Shown here piece after piece: positions 8,487 through 16,506 of a stretch of 64,000 bases of DNA. Under the pieces are notes generated by a model, which saw only the letters and a program-made list of their open reading frames with translations, was not told the origin of the DNA and ran no database searches. Origin of the DNA: Streptomyces sp. QL37 (GTDB lineage Bacteria > Actinomycetota > Actinomycetes > Streptomycetales > Streptomycetaceae); contig NZ_PTJS01000001.1 of NCBI RefSeq assembly GCF_002941025.1, positions 4,717,472 to 4,781,471 of the forward strand, in the 5' to 3' direction. Made by a program: the position numbers and the translations under genes. Each line of letters begins with the position of its first letter. Position 1 is the first letter of the stretch.

Positions 8487-8518
8487 AGTCCGTAGCCGCT
8501 CCGAAGGATGGGAACACC

Positions 8519-9208
8519 ATGAGCAACCGTGCACTCCTGGAGGTGATCGCTCTCGACGCGGAGGACGCGGTCGCGGCGCAGGCGGGCGGTGCGGACCGCC
8601 TCGAACTGGTCACCGACATGGCGGCCGACGGCCTGACGCCCTCGCTCGCCGCCTTCGAGGAGATCCGGGCCGCCGTCGGCATCCCGCTGCGGGTCATGCT
8701 CAGGGTCGCGGACGGCTTCGCGGCCGGGGACATCGGCGTCCTCGTGGAGAAGGCCCGCACGATGCGCGCCGCGGGGGCCGACGAATTCGTCCTGGGCTTC
8801 CTCGACCAGGACGGCCACGTCGACCTGGTCGCCGTCGAGCGGCTCGTCGCCGCGCTGAACGGCTGCTCGTGGACCTTCCACCGCGCCATCGACCGCGCGG
8901 CCGACCGCGACGTCCTGCGCAAGCACCTCGCCGACCTCCCGGGCCTGGACACCTACCTCACGGCGGGCTCGCCGGACGGCGTCGACGCGGGCACGGACAC
9001 CCTGCTCGCCGAAGCGGAACACTCCGACCTGCCCGGCTACGAACCGCAGATCATGGTGGGCGGCGGCCTGCGCCTGGACCACCTGCCGCGCCTGCGCGCC
9101 GCCGGCATCGAGGCCTTCCACATCGGAGGGGCGGCCCGGCCCGGCGGCTGGACCGGGCCGGTGGACGCCGACGCCGTACGGGAATGGCGCACGGTCCTCG
9201 ACAGCTGA
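8519..9208 (+). CDS. cutC: CutC family protein (copper homeostasis protein CutC)
   Basis: CutC is a cytoplasmic TIM-barrel protein first linked with copper tolerance; its biochemical function is still uncertain. The 229-residue product has the family features LEVIALDAEDAVAAQAGGADRLEL at the N-terminus, TFHRAID in the middle and MVGGGLRLDHLP before the last strands. Length is normal for the family. The ATG is preceded by GGATGGGA. The promoter carries a DasR-like palindrome, which would tie the gene to N-acetylglucosamine rather than copper control. Confidence 0.92.
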   Translation: MSNRALLEVIALDAEDAVAAQAGGADRLELVTDMAADGLTPSLAAFEEIRAAVGIPLRVMLRVADGFAAGDIGVLVEKARTMRAAGADEFVLGFLDQDGHVDLVAVERLVAALNGCSWTFHRAIDRAADRDVLRKHLADLPGLDTYLTAGSPDGVDAGTDTLLAEAEHSDLPGYEPQIMVGGGLRLDHLPRLRAAGIEAFHIGGAARPGGWTGPVDADAVREWRTVLDS

Positions 9209-9351
9209 CCGGCGACGCTCCCGGACCCGGGGGTGCCGACCTGGAGGAGCGACCGGGGTATCACCCGTTCCCCCACTCCGGCGTGCCGCGGCGGTGGGAC
9301 CGGCCTTGAATGCTGAGTGTCCCAGGTGCCCGGCCCAGCCCCGGAGTCCCC

Positions 9352-11649
9352 ATGTCGCATCAGCAGCCCGCCCACGACTCCGGAACGGCCGCGCGCCGGG
9401 CGGGGGTCCTGCACGCGACGGGGGTGTGGTGTGCGCGCCACTTCGTGACCGTCCTCGTGCTGTGGCTGGCCGCGGTCGCCGCGCTCCAGGTACTGCAGCA
9501 CGCGTACGGCGGCGACTACTCCGACGACTTCTCGATCTCCGGAACCCAGTCGCAGGACGGCCTCGACGTCCTGGAGGCGCACGCCCCCTCGGCCGGTGGC
9601 TACAGCAGCCAGGTGGTGGTGCACGACGCCGACAAGTCCCTCAGCGGGCTGAGCGGTCAGATGTCCACGGCCGTCGGAAGCCTCCAGAAGCTGCCCGACG
9701 TGCTGTCCGCCCAGAATCCGCTGACGGCGCCGAGCAGCGGCGACGGGCCGGACGTGGGCCCGCTCTCCGGCGACGGGAGGACGGCGTACATCACCGTCCG
9801 GTTCAGCGTGCAGCCCTCCACTCTGGGGGCCGGCTATCTCGACGGGGTGGACTCCGCGGTGCAGCCGCTGCGAGCGGCGGGCGCCGAGGTGGAGTACGGC
9901 GGCTCGCTGGGCGAACTCGCCCGGCCCGAGGCGAACGACCGCACCAGCGAGGCCATCGGCTTCGGGGTGGCCGTCCTGGTGCTGCTGATCGGCTTCGGCA
10001 GTCTCCTGGCGGCACTGCTGCCCTTGGTCACGGCCCTCATCTGTGTCGTCTGCGGGCTGGGACTGCTGGGACTGCTCGCCGCGGCGACCACCTTCGCCAC
10101 CGTGTCACCGACGCTGGCCACGATGATCGGGCTGGGCGTCGGCATCGACTACGCCCTGTTCCTCGTCACCCGGCACCGCCAGAACATCATGGACGGCAGG
10201 GACCCGGTGGCGGCCGCCGGAGCCGCGACGGCGACCAGCGGACGGGCCGTGCTGCTCTCCGGGTGCACGGTGATCATCGCCCTCTGCGGGCTGTGGGTCT
10301 CCGGCATCGGCTTCATCGGCAAGCTCGGCGTGGCGGCCGCCGTCACCGTCGTCACGGCGGTGCTCGGCGCCCTCACCCTCGTACCGGCCGTGCTCGGACT
10401 GATCGGACGGCACATCGACCGGATCCACGTGCGCAGGCCGGTCGCCGAGGTGGAGGCCGATGCGGAGCCGGGCCCGGCGGCCGCTCCGGACCCGGTCGAG
10501 GGGTCGACGGCACACGGCACCTGGCACCGGTACGCCCAGCGGGTGGAGCGCCGGCCGTGGTGGTTCCTCGCGGGCGGGGTCGTCGTGCTGGCCGTGCTCG
10601 CCTTCCCCGTCTTCTTCATCCAGCTCGGACACATCGGGGACGGCGCCGATCCCAGGTCCTTCACCGACCGGCGCGCCTACGACCTCATGTCCTCGGCCTT
10701 CGGCCCCGGGTCGAACGGCCCGCTGACGCTCGTGATCGACCAGAGCGAGGTCCCCCAGAGCGACCGGTCCGCACTGCAGAGCCAGGCCCAGCAGTCCCTG
10801 ACCAAGGTGCCGGACGCGGCCGTCATCACCCCGCTCACCGCCACCCAGGACGGGGACGTCCTCACGGCGACCGCCTACTCCGTCGCCGCACCGCAGGACG
10901 CGCGGACCACGAGCCTGGTCGACCACCTGTCGGACGACGTCCTGCCCGACGCGGTCTCCGGCACATCCGCGAGCACCTACGTGACCGGCACGACGGCCGC
11001 CCAGGTCGACTTCCTGGACATCGTCTCCAGCCGGCTGCCACTGATCATCGCGGTGGTGGTCGGTCTCGCGTTCCTCGTGATCCTGGCGGTGTTCCGCGGG
11101 GTGCTGGTCGCGCTCAAGGCGGCCCTGCTCAACGTCCTGTCGATCGCGGCCTCGTACGGAGTCGTGGTGGCCGTCTTCCAGTGGGGCTGGGGAGGACCCG
11201 CGCTCGGCGTCTCGGGCGACGTCCCGATCGAGAGCTATGTGCCGATGATGATGTTCGCCATCGTCTTCGGCCTCAGCATGGACTACGAGATCTTCCTGCT
11301 GACCCGTATCCACGAGGCGTGGCTGGCCACCGGCGACCCGAAGGCGAGCGTCGCGCACGCCCTGGAGATCACCGCGCGGGTCATCACCTGCGCCGCCCTG
11401 ATCATGGTCAGCGTGTTCGCGGCCTTCATCATCAGCGACAACATCGTCGTCAAGATGCTGGGTCTGGGCCTCGCGGTGAGCGTGCTCATCGACGCGACCG
11501 TCGTGCGCCTGCTGCTGGTGCCCGCGGTGATGACCCTGCTCGGACGCGCCGCCTGGTGGACTCCGCGATGGCTGGACCGGATCCTTCCGCACCTCGACGC
11601 GGAGGGGCGGGCGAAGACCGGGGCCGACGGAGCGGCCCCGGGCCGGTGA
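9352..11649 (+). CDS. MMPL family transporter (RND-type)
   Basis: A large inner-membrane protein of 765 residues with two MMPL modules, each a membrane helix, a big extracytoplasmic loop and a cluster of five helices. The proton-relay motifs GVGIDYALFLVTRHR and GLSMDYEIFLLTRIHEAW mark the two modules. Such proteins export lipids, siderophores or antibiotics in actinomycetes; the substrate here is unknown. The ATG at 9352 has GGAG five bases upstream; an ATG at 9310 would add 14 residues without a ribosome site. It stands alone and converges on the LPMO gene. Confidence 0.9.
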   Translation: MSHQQPAHDSGTAARRAGVLHATGVWCARHFVTVLVLWLAAVAALQVLQHAYGGDYSDDFSISGTQSQDGLDVLEAHAPSAGGYSSQVVVHDADKSLSGLSGQMSTAVGSLQKLPDVLSAQNPLTAPSSGDGPDVGPLSGDGRTAYITVRFSVQPSTLGAGYLDGVDSAVQPLRAAGAEVEYGGSLGELARPEANDRTSEAIGFGVAVLVLLIGFGSLLAALLPLVTALICVVCGLGLLGLLAAATTFATVSPTLATMIGLGVGIDYALFLVTRHRQNIMDGRDPVAAAGAATATSGRAVLLSGCTVIIALCGLWVSGIGFIGKLGVAAAVTVVTAVLGALTLVPAVLGLIGRHIDRIHVRRPVAEVEADAEPGPAAAPDPVEGSTAHGTWHRYAQRVERRPWWFLAGGVVVLAVLAFPVFFIQLGHIGDGADPRSFTDRRAYDLMSSAFGPGSNGPLTLVIDQSEVPQSDRSALQSQAQQSLTKVPDAAVITPLTATQDGDVLTATAYSVAAPQDARTTSLVDHLSDDVLPDAVSGTSASTYVTGTTAAQVDFLDIVSSRLPLIIAVVVGLAFLVILAVFRGVLVALKAALLNVLSIAASYGVVVAVFQWGWGGPALGVSGDVPIESYVPMMMFAIVFGLSMDYEIFLLTRIHEAWLATGDPKASVAHALEITARVITCAALIMVSVFAAFIISDNIVVKMLGLGLAVSVLIDATVVRLLLVPAVMTLLGRAAWWTPRWLDRILPHLDAEGRAKTGADGAAPGR

Positions 11650-11675
11650 CGTCCGGTCCGGGGCCGTGGACGGTT

Positions 11676-11700
11676 CCCCGCGGTCAGTGGTCCCGCGGGG
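11676..11700. terminator. Bidirectional hairpin between the MMPL and LPMO genes
   Basis: CCCCGCGG and CCGCGGGG form an 8-base stem round a 9-base loop. It lies between convergent genes and overlaps the LPMO stop codon. Confidence 0.6.
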
Positions 11701-12670
11701 CCTCGCGGCGCCGGCGCCGGCTCTGGGCCACCGCCCCCGCCGCGAACATCAGGGCGGCGCCGGTCAGTGAGACCGCCGTCGCGGCGGGCAGGTAACCGGC
11801 CGGGGAATCGGTGCTGGCGGACACCAGATCCGCCTCACCGGCCGCGGCCGCGTGACCGGCGTGCTCCGCATGGACCTGTGCGGGCTCGATTCCGGCCTTC
11901 TTCTCGGCCGCCGCCAGCTCGGCCGCCGACATCCCGCTGCCCTTCATGCCGGTGACCTCGCCGTTTCCGCCGTCGAAGGCGACGTCGGAGCAGGAGTAGA
12001 AGTTCTCCTGGCTGTCCGAGCGGATCCAGTGGATGAAGATCATGTGCTTGCCGGACTTGCCCTGCGGGAGCTGGAGGTTCCAGTAGTAGTTGCCGCCGTC
12101 CGAGCCCGCACCGCCCGCCTGCGGCGGGTTGGTCACGGTCTGGGTGAGCGTCAGGTCGTCCCAGGCCAGGGGCTGGCTCGGCGACCAGCCGTCCTTGGTG
12201 ATGTAGACGTTGAACTTGCCCGGGTGGGCGGCCCAGTTGCTGTACTTCACCTGGGTGGTGGTGCCCGCGGTGAGATGGGTCGTCGGCCAGTCGCTGCGGG
12301 CCGCGTTGTACGACGAGAAGTTGTAGGGGCCGTTGTGGCCGCCGCTGCAGAGCTCGCCGTCGGCGATGTAACCCTTGGTCTTGCCGCCGCCGTTGGAGTC
12401 CAGGACGCCGAACCAGTTGTACAGCGGCGTCGTGCCGGTCGCCGCGACCGCGGCGGCGCAGGCCGGGTTGGACGGGGTCTGGTTCCCGCTCGCGATCATG
12501 TCCTTGTAGCACAGGTAGCTGCGTGAACCCGGCTCCATGGCGACGCCGTGAGCGGATGCGGGGGAGGGCAGACCGGCCAGGGTGAGGCCCAACAGGCCGG
12601 CTCCCAGAAGGCTCAGCACGCGAGGGGCGCGCATCGGAGACGTTCTCCGGAAGATGGTTCGCATGGCCAT
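11684..12670 (-). CDS. AA10 lytic polysaccharide monooxygenase with C-terminal membrane anchor
   Basis: This is a secreted copper enzyme that cleaves crystalline polysaccharide oxidatively. The signal peptide ends SPASA at residue 40, leaving His41 as the mature N-terminus (HGVAMEPGSRSYLC), the first ligand of the copper histidine brace. The second is the His in SNWAAHPGKF, and Phe in SCSDVAF fits the axial position. After the ~190-residue catalytic domain comes an Ala-rich linker, a membrane helix (LPAATAVSLTGAALMFAAGAVAQ) and RRRRR, with no CBM and no LPXTG-type motif. The ATG at 12670 has AGAGGAG upstream. A perfect CebR box precedes it, suggesting cellulose control. Confidence 0.93.
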   Translation of the reverse strand: MAMRTIFRRTSPMRAPRVLSLLGAGLLGLTLAGLPSPASAHGVAMEPGSRSYLCYKDMIASGNQTPSNPACAAAVAATGTTPLYNWFGVLDSNGGGKTKGYIADGELCSGGHNGPYNFSSYNAARSDWPTTHLTAGTTTQVKYSNWAAHPGKFNVYITKDGWSPSQPLAWDDLTLTQTVTNPPQAGGAGSDGGNYYWNLQLPQGKSGKHMIFIHWIRSDSQENFYSCSDVAFDGGNGEVTGMKGSGMSAAELAAAEKKAGIEPAQVHAEHAGHAAAAGEADLVSASTDSPAGYLPAATAVSLTGAALMFAAGAVAQSRRRRREAPRDH

Positions 12671-12715
12671 GAGGTTGTTCTCCTCTGGGGGGATTAAGGA
12701 GAGTGCGGGGGTGTG

Positions 12716-12729
12716 TGGGAGCGCTCCCA
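12716..12729. promoter_or_regulatory. CebR box upstream of the LPMO gene
   Basis: TGGGAGCGCTCCCA is a perfect 14-base palindrome identical to the established binding site of the cello-oligosaccharide repressor CebR in Streptomyces. It lies 46 bases upstream of the LPMO ATG. Release by cellobiose or cellotriose would induce the enzyme. Confidence 0.88.
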
Positions 12730-12885
12730 AAAACGTAGCGCGCACCGGGGGGTCTGTAAACGCCTCGCGCAGCGACTGCTGCAACTTCCTTCGCCTGCAC
12801 GGCAGTTGATCGCATTCGATGGCCGGGAACCGAATGCCGCTCCCGTTCGTCACTAAGAGTAAGCAAATGGACGGGGAGTGGAACG

Positions 12886-13551
12886 ATGTCGGTCACACTG
12901 GGCGAAGAGATCATGCTGCTGTCTCTGGACGACGAAACCGGAGCGGCCAAGGACCGGCCGGCCGCCGGATGGGCGGTCGCGGGCGGCATCCTGCTCGAAC
13001 TCGTCCTGGCGGGGCGGCTCTCGGTGGACGCCGGCCGGCTGTCGGTGACCGACCGCACGCCCACCGGTGTCGCCCTGCTCGACGAGCGGCTCGGTCTGAT
13101 CGACGCCTGGGCGGCGAAGAGGAGCAAGCCGCCCAAGGTGACGGACTGGCTGACGAGGGATCACGGCAAGGCGGTCGAGGCCACGACGGAGAGCCTGCGG
13201 ACACGGGGCCTCGTGAGCGAGGAGAAGCGCAAGGTGCTCGGCGTCTTCCCCGTCCGCCGCTATCCCGAGGCGGACGGGGCGACCGAGGCGGAGCTGCGCG
13301 AGCGCCTGGCCTCGGTGGTGCTGCACGGCACGGATCCGGACGACCGCACGGCCGGGCTCGTCGCCCTGATCCACGCCGCCAAGCTGCACCGGCTCGCGTT
13401 CCCGGAGGTGCCGGCGGGGGAGGTGAAGCCGCGCATGGAGAAGATCTCGGAGGGCCAGTGGGCGGGCGACGACGTCCGTGCGGCGATCCGCAACATGCAG
13501 GCGGCGATGGTGGCAATCACCGCCGCCACCACGGCGGTGGTGATCGCTTGA
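12886..13551 (+). CDS. GPP34 (GOLPH3/Vps74-like) family phosphoprotein
   Basis: A 221-residue cytoplasmic helical protein. The start MSVTLGEEIMLLSLDDETG and the segment GWAVAGGILLELVLAGRL are typical of the GPP34 family, which is abundant in streptomycetes and related by fold to the eukaryotic phosphoinositide-binding Golgi protein GOLPH3. The bacterial role is not established. It is divergent to the LPMO gene with about 215 bases between starts, and it converges on HelD. Confidence 0.88.
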   Translation: MSVTLGEEIMLLSLDDETGAAKDRPAAGWAVAGGILLELVLAGRLSVDAGRLSVTDRTPTGVALLDERLGLIDAWAAKRSKPPKVTDWLTRDHGKAVEATTESLRTRGLVSEEKRKVLGVFPVRRYPEADGATEAELRERLASVVLHGTDPDDRTAGLVALIHAAKLHRLAFPEVPAGEVKPRMEKISEGQWAGDDVRAAIRNMQAAMVAITAATTAVVIA

Positions 13552-13606
13552 CCTGAGCCGCCCCGTCCCCCGTGTGCCGGGCCGGTCCGGCGAGCGCCGG
13601 TCCCGG

Positions 13607-15667
13607 CTAGCCGAGTTGCTCCGGCAGCGCCGCCGCGTGCAGCACGATCAGGCCCGAGACCGCGCGGGTCAGGGCCACGTACAGGCGGCGCAGGCCCGTG
13701 CGTTCGTCGGGCTCGCCGTCGACCACGGCCGCCGGTTCGTCCAGCACCACGTAGTCGTACTCCAGCCCCTTGGCCAGCGAGGCCGGGACCAGGGTCAGCC
13801 GGGACACGGTGGTCGTCTCCTCGCCCGGGGAGAGATACGCGTGGCCCGCCGCGTCGAGCGCAGCCGCCAGGGCGGGGATGCGGGCGTCGGCGGCGATCAG
13901 GCCGATCGAGCCCTCGTGCCGCAGCGACTCCGCGCAGGCCGCGACCACCGCGGAGTCGAGCTCGTCGGCCGCCGCCACCGCACGCACCGCGAGGGAGCCG
14001 GGCGTCTCACGCACCGACTCCACCGGGGCCAGGCCCGGCGAGATCGCGGGGAGCAGGCGCGAGGCGTAGGCGATGACCTCGCGAGGCACACGGAAACCGG
14101 CCGTGAGCTCCTCCACCACCGCGTCCGCCTTGCCCAGATGGAACAGCGCCTGCTCCCAGTCGGCCGTCGACCACGGCGTCGTCCCCTGCGCCAGGTCACC
14201 GAGCACCGTCGCCGAACCGGTCGAGCAGCGGCGGCCCACCGCGCGGTACTGCATCGGGGACAGGTCCTGCGCCTCGTCGATCACGACATGGCCCAGCGAG
14301 TGCGTCCGGGCCACCAGGTCGGCCGCCTCGTCGATCAGGACCGCGTCCGCCGCCGTCCACTTCGCCGACTTCACGCTCCGGGCCGGCTTCGCCATGAGGA
14401 TCCGCTTCTGCTCGTCGTCCGTGAGGATCCCCTCCGCGTGCGCGGCCAGGAACTCCGCGTCCGTCAGAAGCCGCAGCACCAGCTTCGCCGGGTCCACCGC
14501 CGGCCAGACCGCCTTCACGGCCGCCTTCACCGCGGGATTGCGCGCCACCGCGTTCTGCACCCGGTCGTCGGGTGCCTCGCCCGCCTCCTCCATCCGCACG
14601 AGAACGGCGTGGGCGATGCGCTGCGGAAGAGCCTCGTGGGCGGCCCCGTACCGCATGTCGCGGGCCAGCAGCTCGGTGGTCATCTCCTCGACCTCGTACG
14701 CCGGGACCCGCCAGCGGCGGGAGCCGCGCACCACCACGACCGGCTCCGTCGGAGGCGTCACGTGCGAGCGGATCGCCCGCCGCAGGACCTCCGCCATCCG
14801 GGCGTCGCCCTTGATCACCGCGGCGGCGGACTCGTCCGTGCCGCGCACCTCGACGCGCGCCGCCACCAGGTCCTCGACGGTGGCCTGCTGCACCTCCAGC
14901 TCGCCCAGCGCGGGCAGGACCTGCTCGATGTAGTGGAGGAACGACCGGTTCGGGCCGACGACGAGGGTGCCGGTGCGGGCGAGGCGCTCGCGGTGCGCGT
15001 ACAGGAGGTAGGCGACACGGTGCAGGCCGACTGCCGTCTTCCCGGTCCCCGGGCCTCCCTGGACGCAGACCGTGCCACCGAGATCACTCCGGACGATCTC
15101 GTCCTGCTCCGGCTGGATCGTCGCCACGATGTCGCGCATCGGGCCGACACGGGGCCGCTCGATCTCCGCCTGGAGGAGCTTGCTGGTCTGCTCCGTCTCC
15201 GCCGGGTCGGTGAGGTACTCGTCCTCGTACGCGGTCAGCTCCCCGCCGGTGTAGCCGAAGCGGCGGCGGTGGTCGACGTCCAGCGGGTTGTTCCTGGAGG
15301 CCTGGTAGAACGGCTGGGAGACCGGGGCGCGCCAGTCGATGACCATGGGGTCGCCATGGGCGTCGTGGACGTGGCGGCGCCCGATGTAGAACCGCTCCCC
15401 CTCGGCGCCCTCCGCCTTCTCGGCCCCGACCACGTGCAGATAGTCGAGGCGTCCGAAGAACAGCGGGGTGTGGGAGAGGTCGGCGAGCGCCTTGATGCGG
15501 TCGTCGATCTGCGACTGGAGGACCGCGGCGTTGACCCAGTTCGCGGTGACGTCGCGGATGTCGAGCGCCTGCACGTCCTCGCGCATGGCGCGCAGCGCGG
15601 CACGGGACGCGGCGAGGTGCGCCCGCTCCCTGACCAGTGGATTGCTTGACTCTTCGTGCGCGGGCAC
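13607..15667 (-). CDS. helD: HelD-like RNA polymerase-recycling UvrD/Rep family ATPase
   Basis: The protein has 686 residues and matches actinobacterial class II HelD, which pries stalled RNA polymerase off DNA. It has an N-terminal coiled-coil arm (ERAHLAASRAALRAMREDVQALD), then YIGRRHVHDAHGDPMVIDWRAPVSQPFYQA, the Walker A VQGGPGTGKTAVGLHR, VIDEAQDLSPMQYR as Walker B, and GLRRLYVALTRAVSGL near the end. The GTG start has GGAGG seven bases upstream. It stands alone and converges on GPP34. Confidence 0.92.
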   Translation of the reverse strand: MPAHEESSNPLVRERAHLAASRAALRAMREDVQALDIRDVTANWVNAAVLQSQIDDRIKALADLSHTPLFFGRLDYLHVVGAEKAEGAEGERFYIGRRHVHDAHGDPMVIDWRAPVSQPFYQASRNNPLDVDHRRRFGYTGGELTAYEDEYLTDPAETEQTSKLLQAEIERPRVGPMRDIVATIQPEQDEIVRSDLGGTVCVQGGPGTGKTAVGLHRVAYLLYAHRERLARTGTLVVGPNRSFLHYIEQVLPALGELEVQQATVEDLVAARVEVRGTDESAAAVIKGDARMAEVLRRAIRSHVTPPTEPVVVVRGSRRWRVPAYEVEEMTTELLARDMRYGAAHEALPQRIAHAVLVRMEEAGEAPDDRVQNAVARNPAVKAAVKAVWPAVDPAKLVLRLLTDAEFLAAHAEGILTDDEQKRILMAKPARSVKSAKWTAADAVLIDEAADLVARTHSLGHVVIDEAQDLSPMQYRAVGRRCSTGSATVLGDLAQGTTPWSTADWEQALFHLGKADAVVEELTAGFRVPREVIAYASRLLPAISPGLAPVESVRETPGSLAVRAVAAADELDSAVVAACAESLRHEGSIGLIAADARIPALAAALDAAGHAYLSPGEETTTVSRLTLVPASLAKGLEYDYVVLDEPAAVVDGEPDERTGLRRLYVALTRAVSGLIVLHAAALPEQLG

Positions 15668-16014
15668 GGTGTTGCCTCCGGCTTTTCGACGCAGGACGGC
15701 GGACAGGGCTCACCGCCCGGTCCGCTCGGGGACGTTCACACACAGATGCGCACGCGGGGTGGGCGCGTGCGGCTGTTGTCGGCCGGTTTCCGTCCGGTCG
15801 GCGGCGCTCCCCCGGCTGCCGGCCGCTCGAAGGGCTGGCCGGTACCACGGTGCGGGAGGCGGGCAGACCGGCGATTGTATCGACCGCCGCCCCCGGGGGC
15901 GAACGAATAGATCGCGGGGGCCCGGGAAGTCCCCGCCCGGCGTCGGGACGCGTGGTGTCGGCCCGCGACGCTCCCGGTGTCCTGGCCCCTCACGGTCCTC
16001 GGCCCCGCGCCCGG
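15668..16014. other. Non-coding stretch upstream of helD
   Basis: No frame on either strand here has recognisable protein features; the long frames are GC-driven. It should hold the helD promoter, but no clear palindrome or promoter box was seen. Confidence 0.5.
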
Positions 16015-16171
16015 TGGTCCGCCGGATCGCGGCGTTCCAGAACGCCGGCCCGCGCCCCGGGGCGCTACGGCCCACCGCCGACAGGGAGTTCGGCCTCCAC
16101 GACGTCGTCGAGGCGCGGACCGGTACCTGGAGCGGGGACACCAGGCCGGCAAGATCATCGTCACCGTATGA
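16015..16171 (+). pseudogene. 3' remnant of a zinc-binding dehydrogenase / quinone oxidoreductase gene
   Basis: Two adjacent frames together spell the C-terminus of a medium-chain dehydrogenase. One frame gives LRPTADREFGLHDVVEA. After a one-base shift the next gives DRYLERGHQAGKIIVTV and a stop, which is the usual (A)HRYLE-GHQ-GKIVLTV ending of the family. No catalytic or Rossmann domain is found upstream, so this is a decayed tail of about 50 codons. Confidence 0.6.
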
Positions 16172-16288
16172 CCGTGAGCCGCACGGCGGCCTCCGCCCCG
16201 TAGGGGACGGGTCCGTCTTTCGGCCGACCCGGATACGCCCGTTCTTCGGCCGGTCGGCCGATGCAGGGGCGCGGGCCGCCGGAGCACC

Positions 16289-16489
16289 ATGGAATGCATG
16301 AGCACCCTTTACCTGAACCCACGCAGGACCGGCCCCGCGCACGGCGCCACGGCGGTCACCGGTCACCCACACGGCCACCGCATGGGAAACGCGGTGCGCG
16401 CCGTCTCCGTCTTCACGCGCACCGCGTTCGGTGTGGCCGTCCTCGGCGAGTACGCGGAGGAGGCGGGCCTCGTCCGCCGCCACCGCTGA
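16289..16489 (+). CDS. Small hypothetical protein
   Basis: A 66-residue frame (63 from the second ATG) beginning MECMSTLYLNPRRTGP and ending GEYAEEAGLVRRHR. GGAG lies 4 bases before the first ATG. There is no signal peptide, membrane helix or known motif; it is mildly basic with a hydrophobic middle (AVSVFTRTAFGVAVLG). Codon use fits a real gene, but this rests only on the frame and ribosome site. Confidence 0.5.
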   Translation: MECMSTLYLNPRRTGPAHGATAVTGHPHGHRMGNAVRAVSVFTRTAFGVAVLGEYAEEAGLVRRHR

Positions 16490-16506
16490 GCCCGCCCTGA
16501 TCCCTG

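Noticed and set aside
9294..11795. Frame of 833 codons overlapping the MMPL gene
   Set aside because: Arg/Gly-rich shadow of the MMPL frame, without membrane helices.
15710..16483. Minus-strand frame of 257 codons in the gap before helD
   Set aside because: No motifs, biased Arg/Pro content, and it covers the dehydrogenase remnant read on the other strand.
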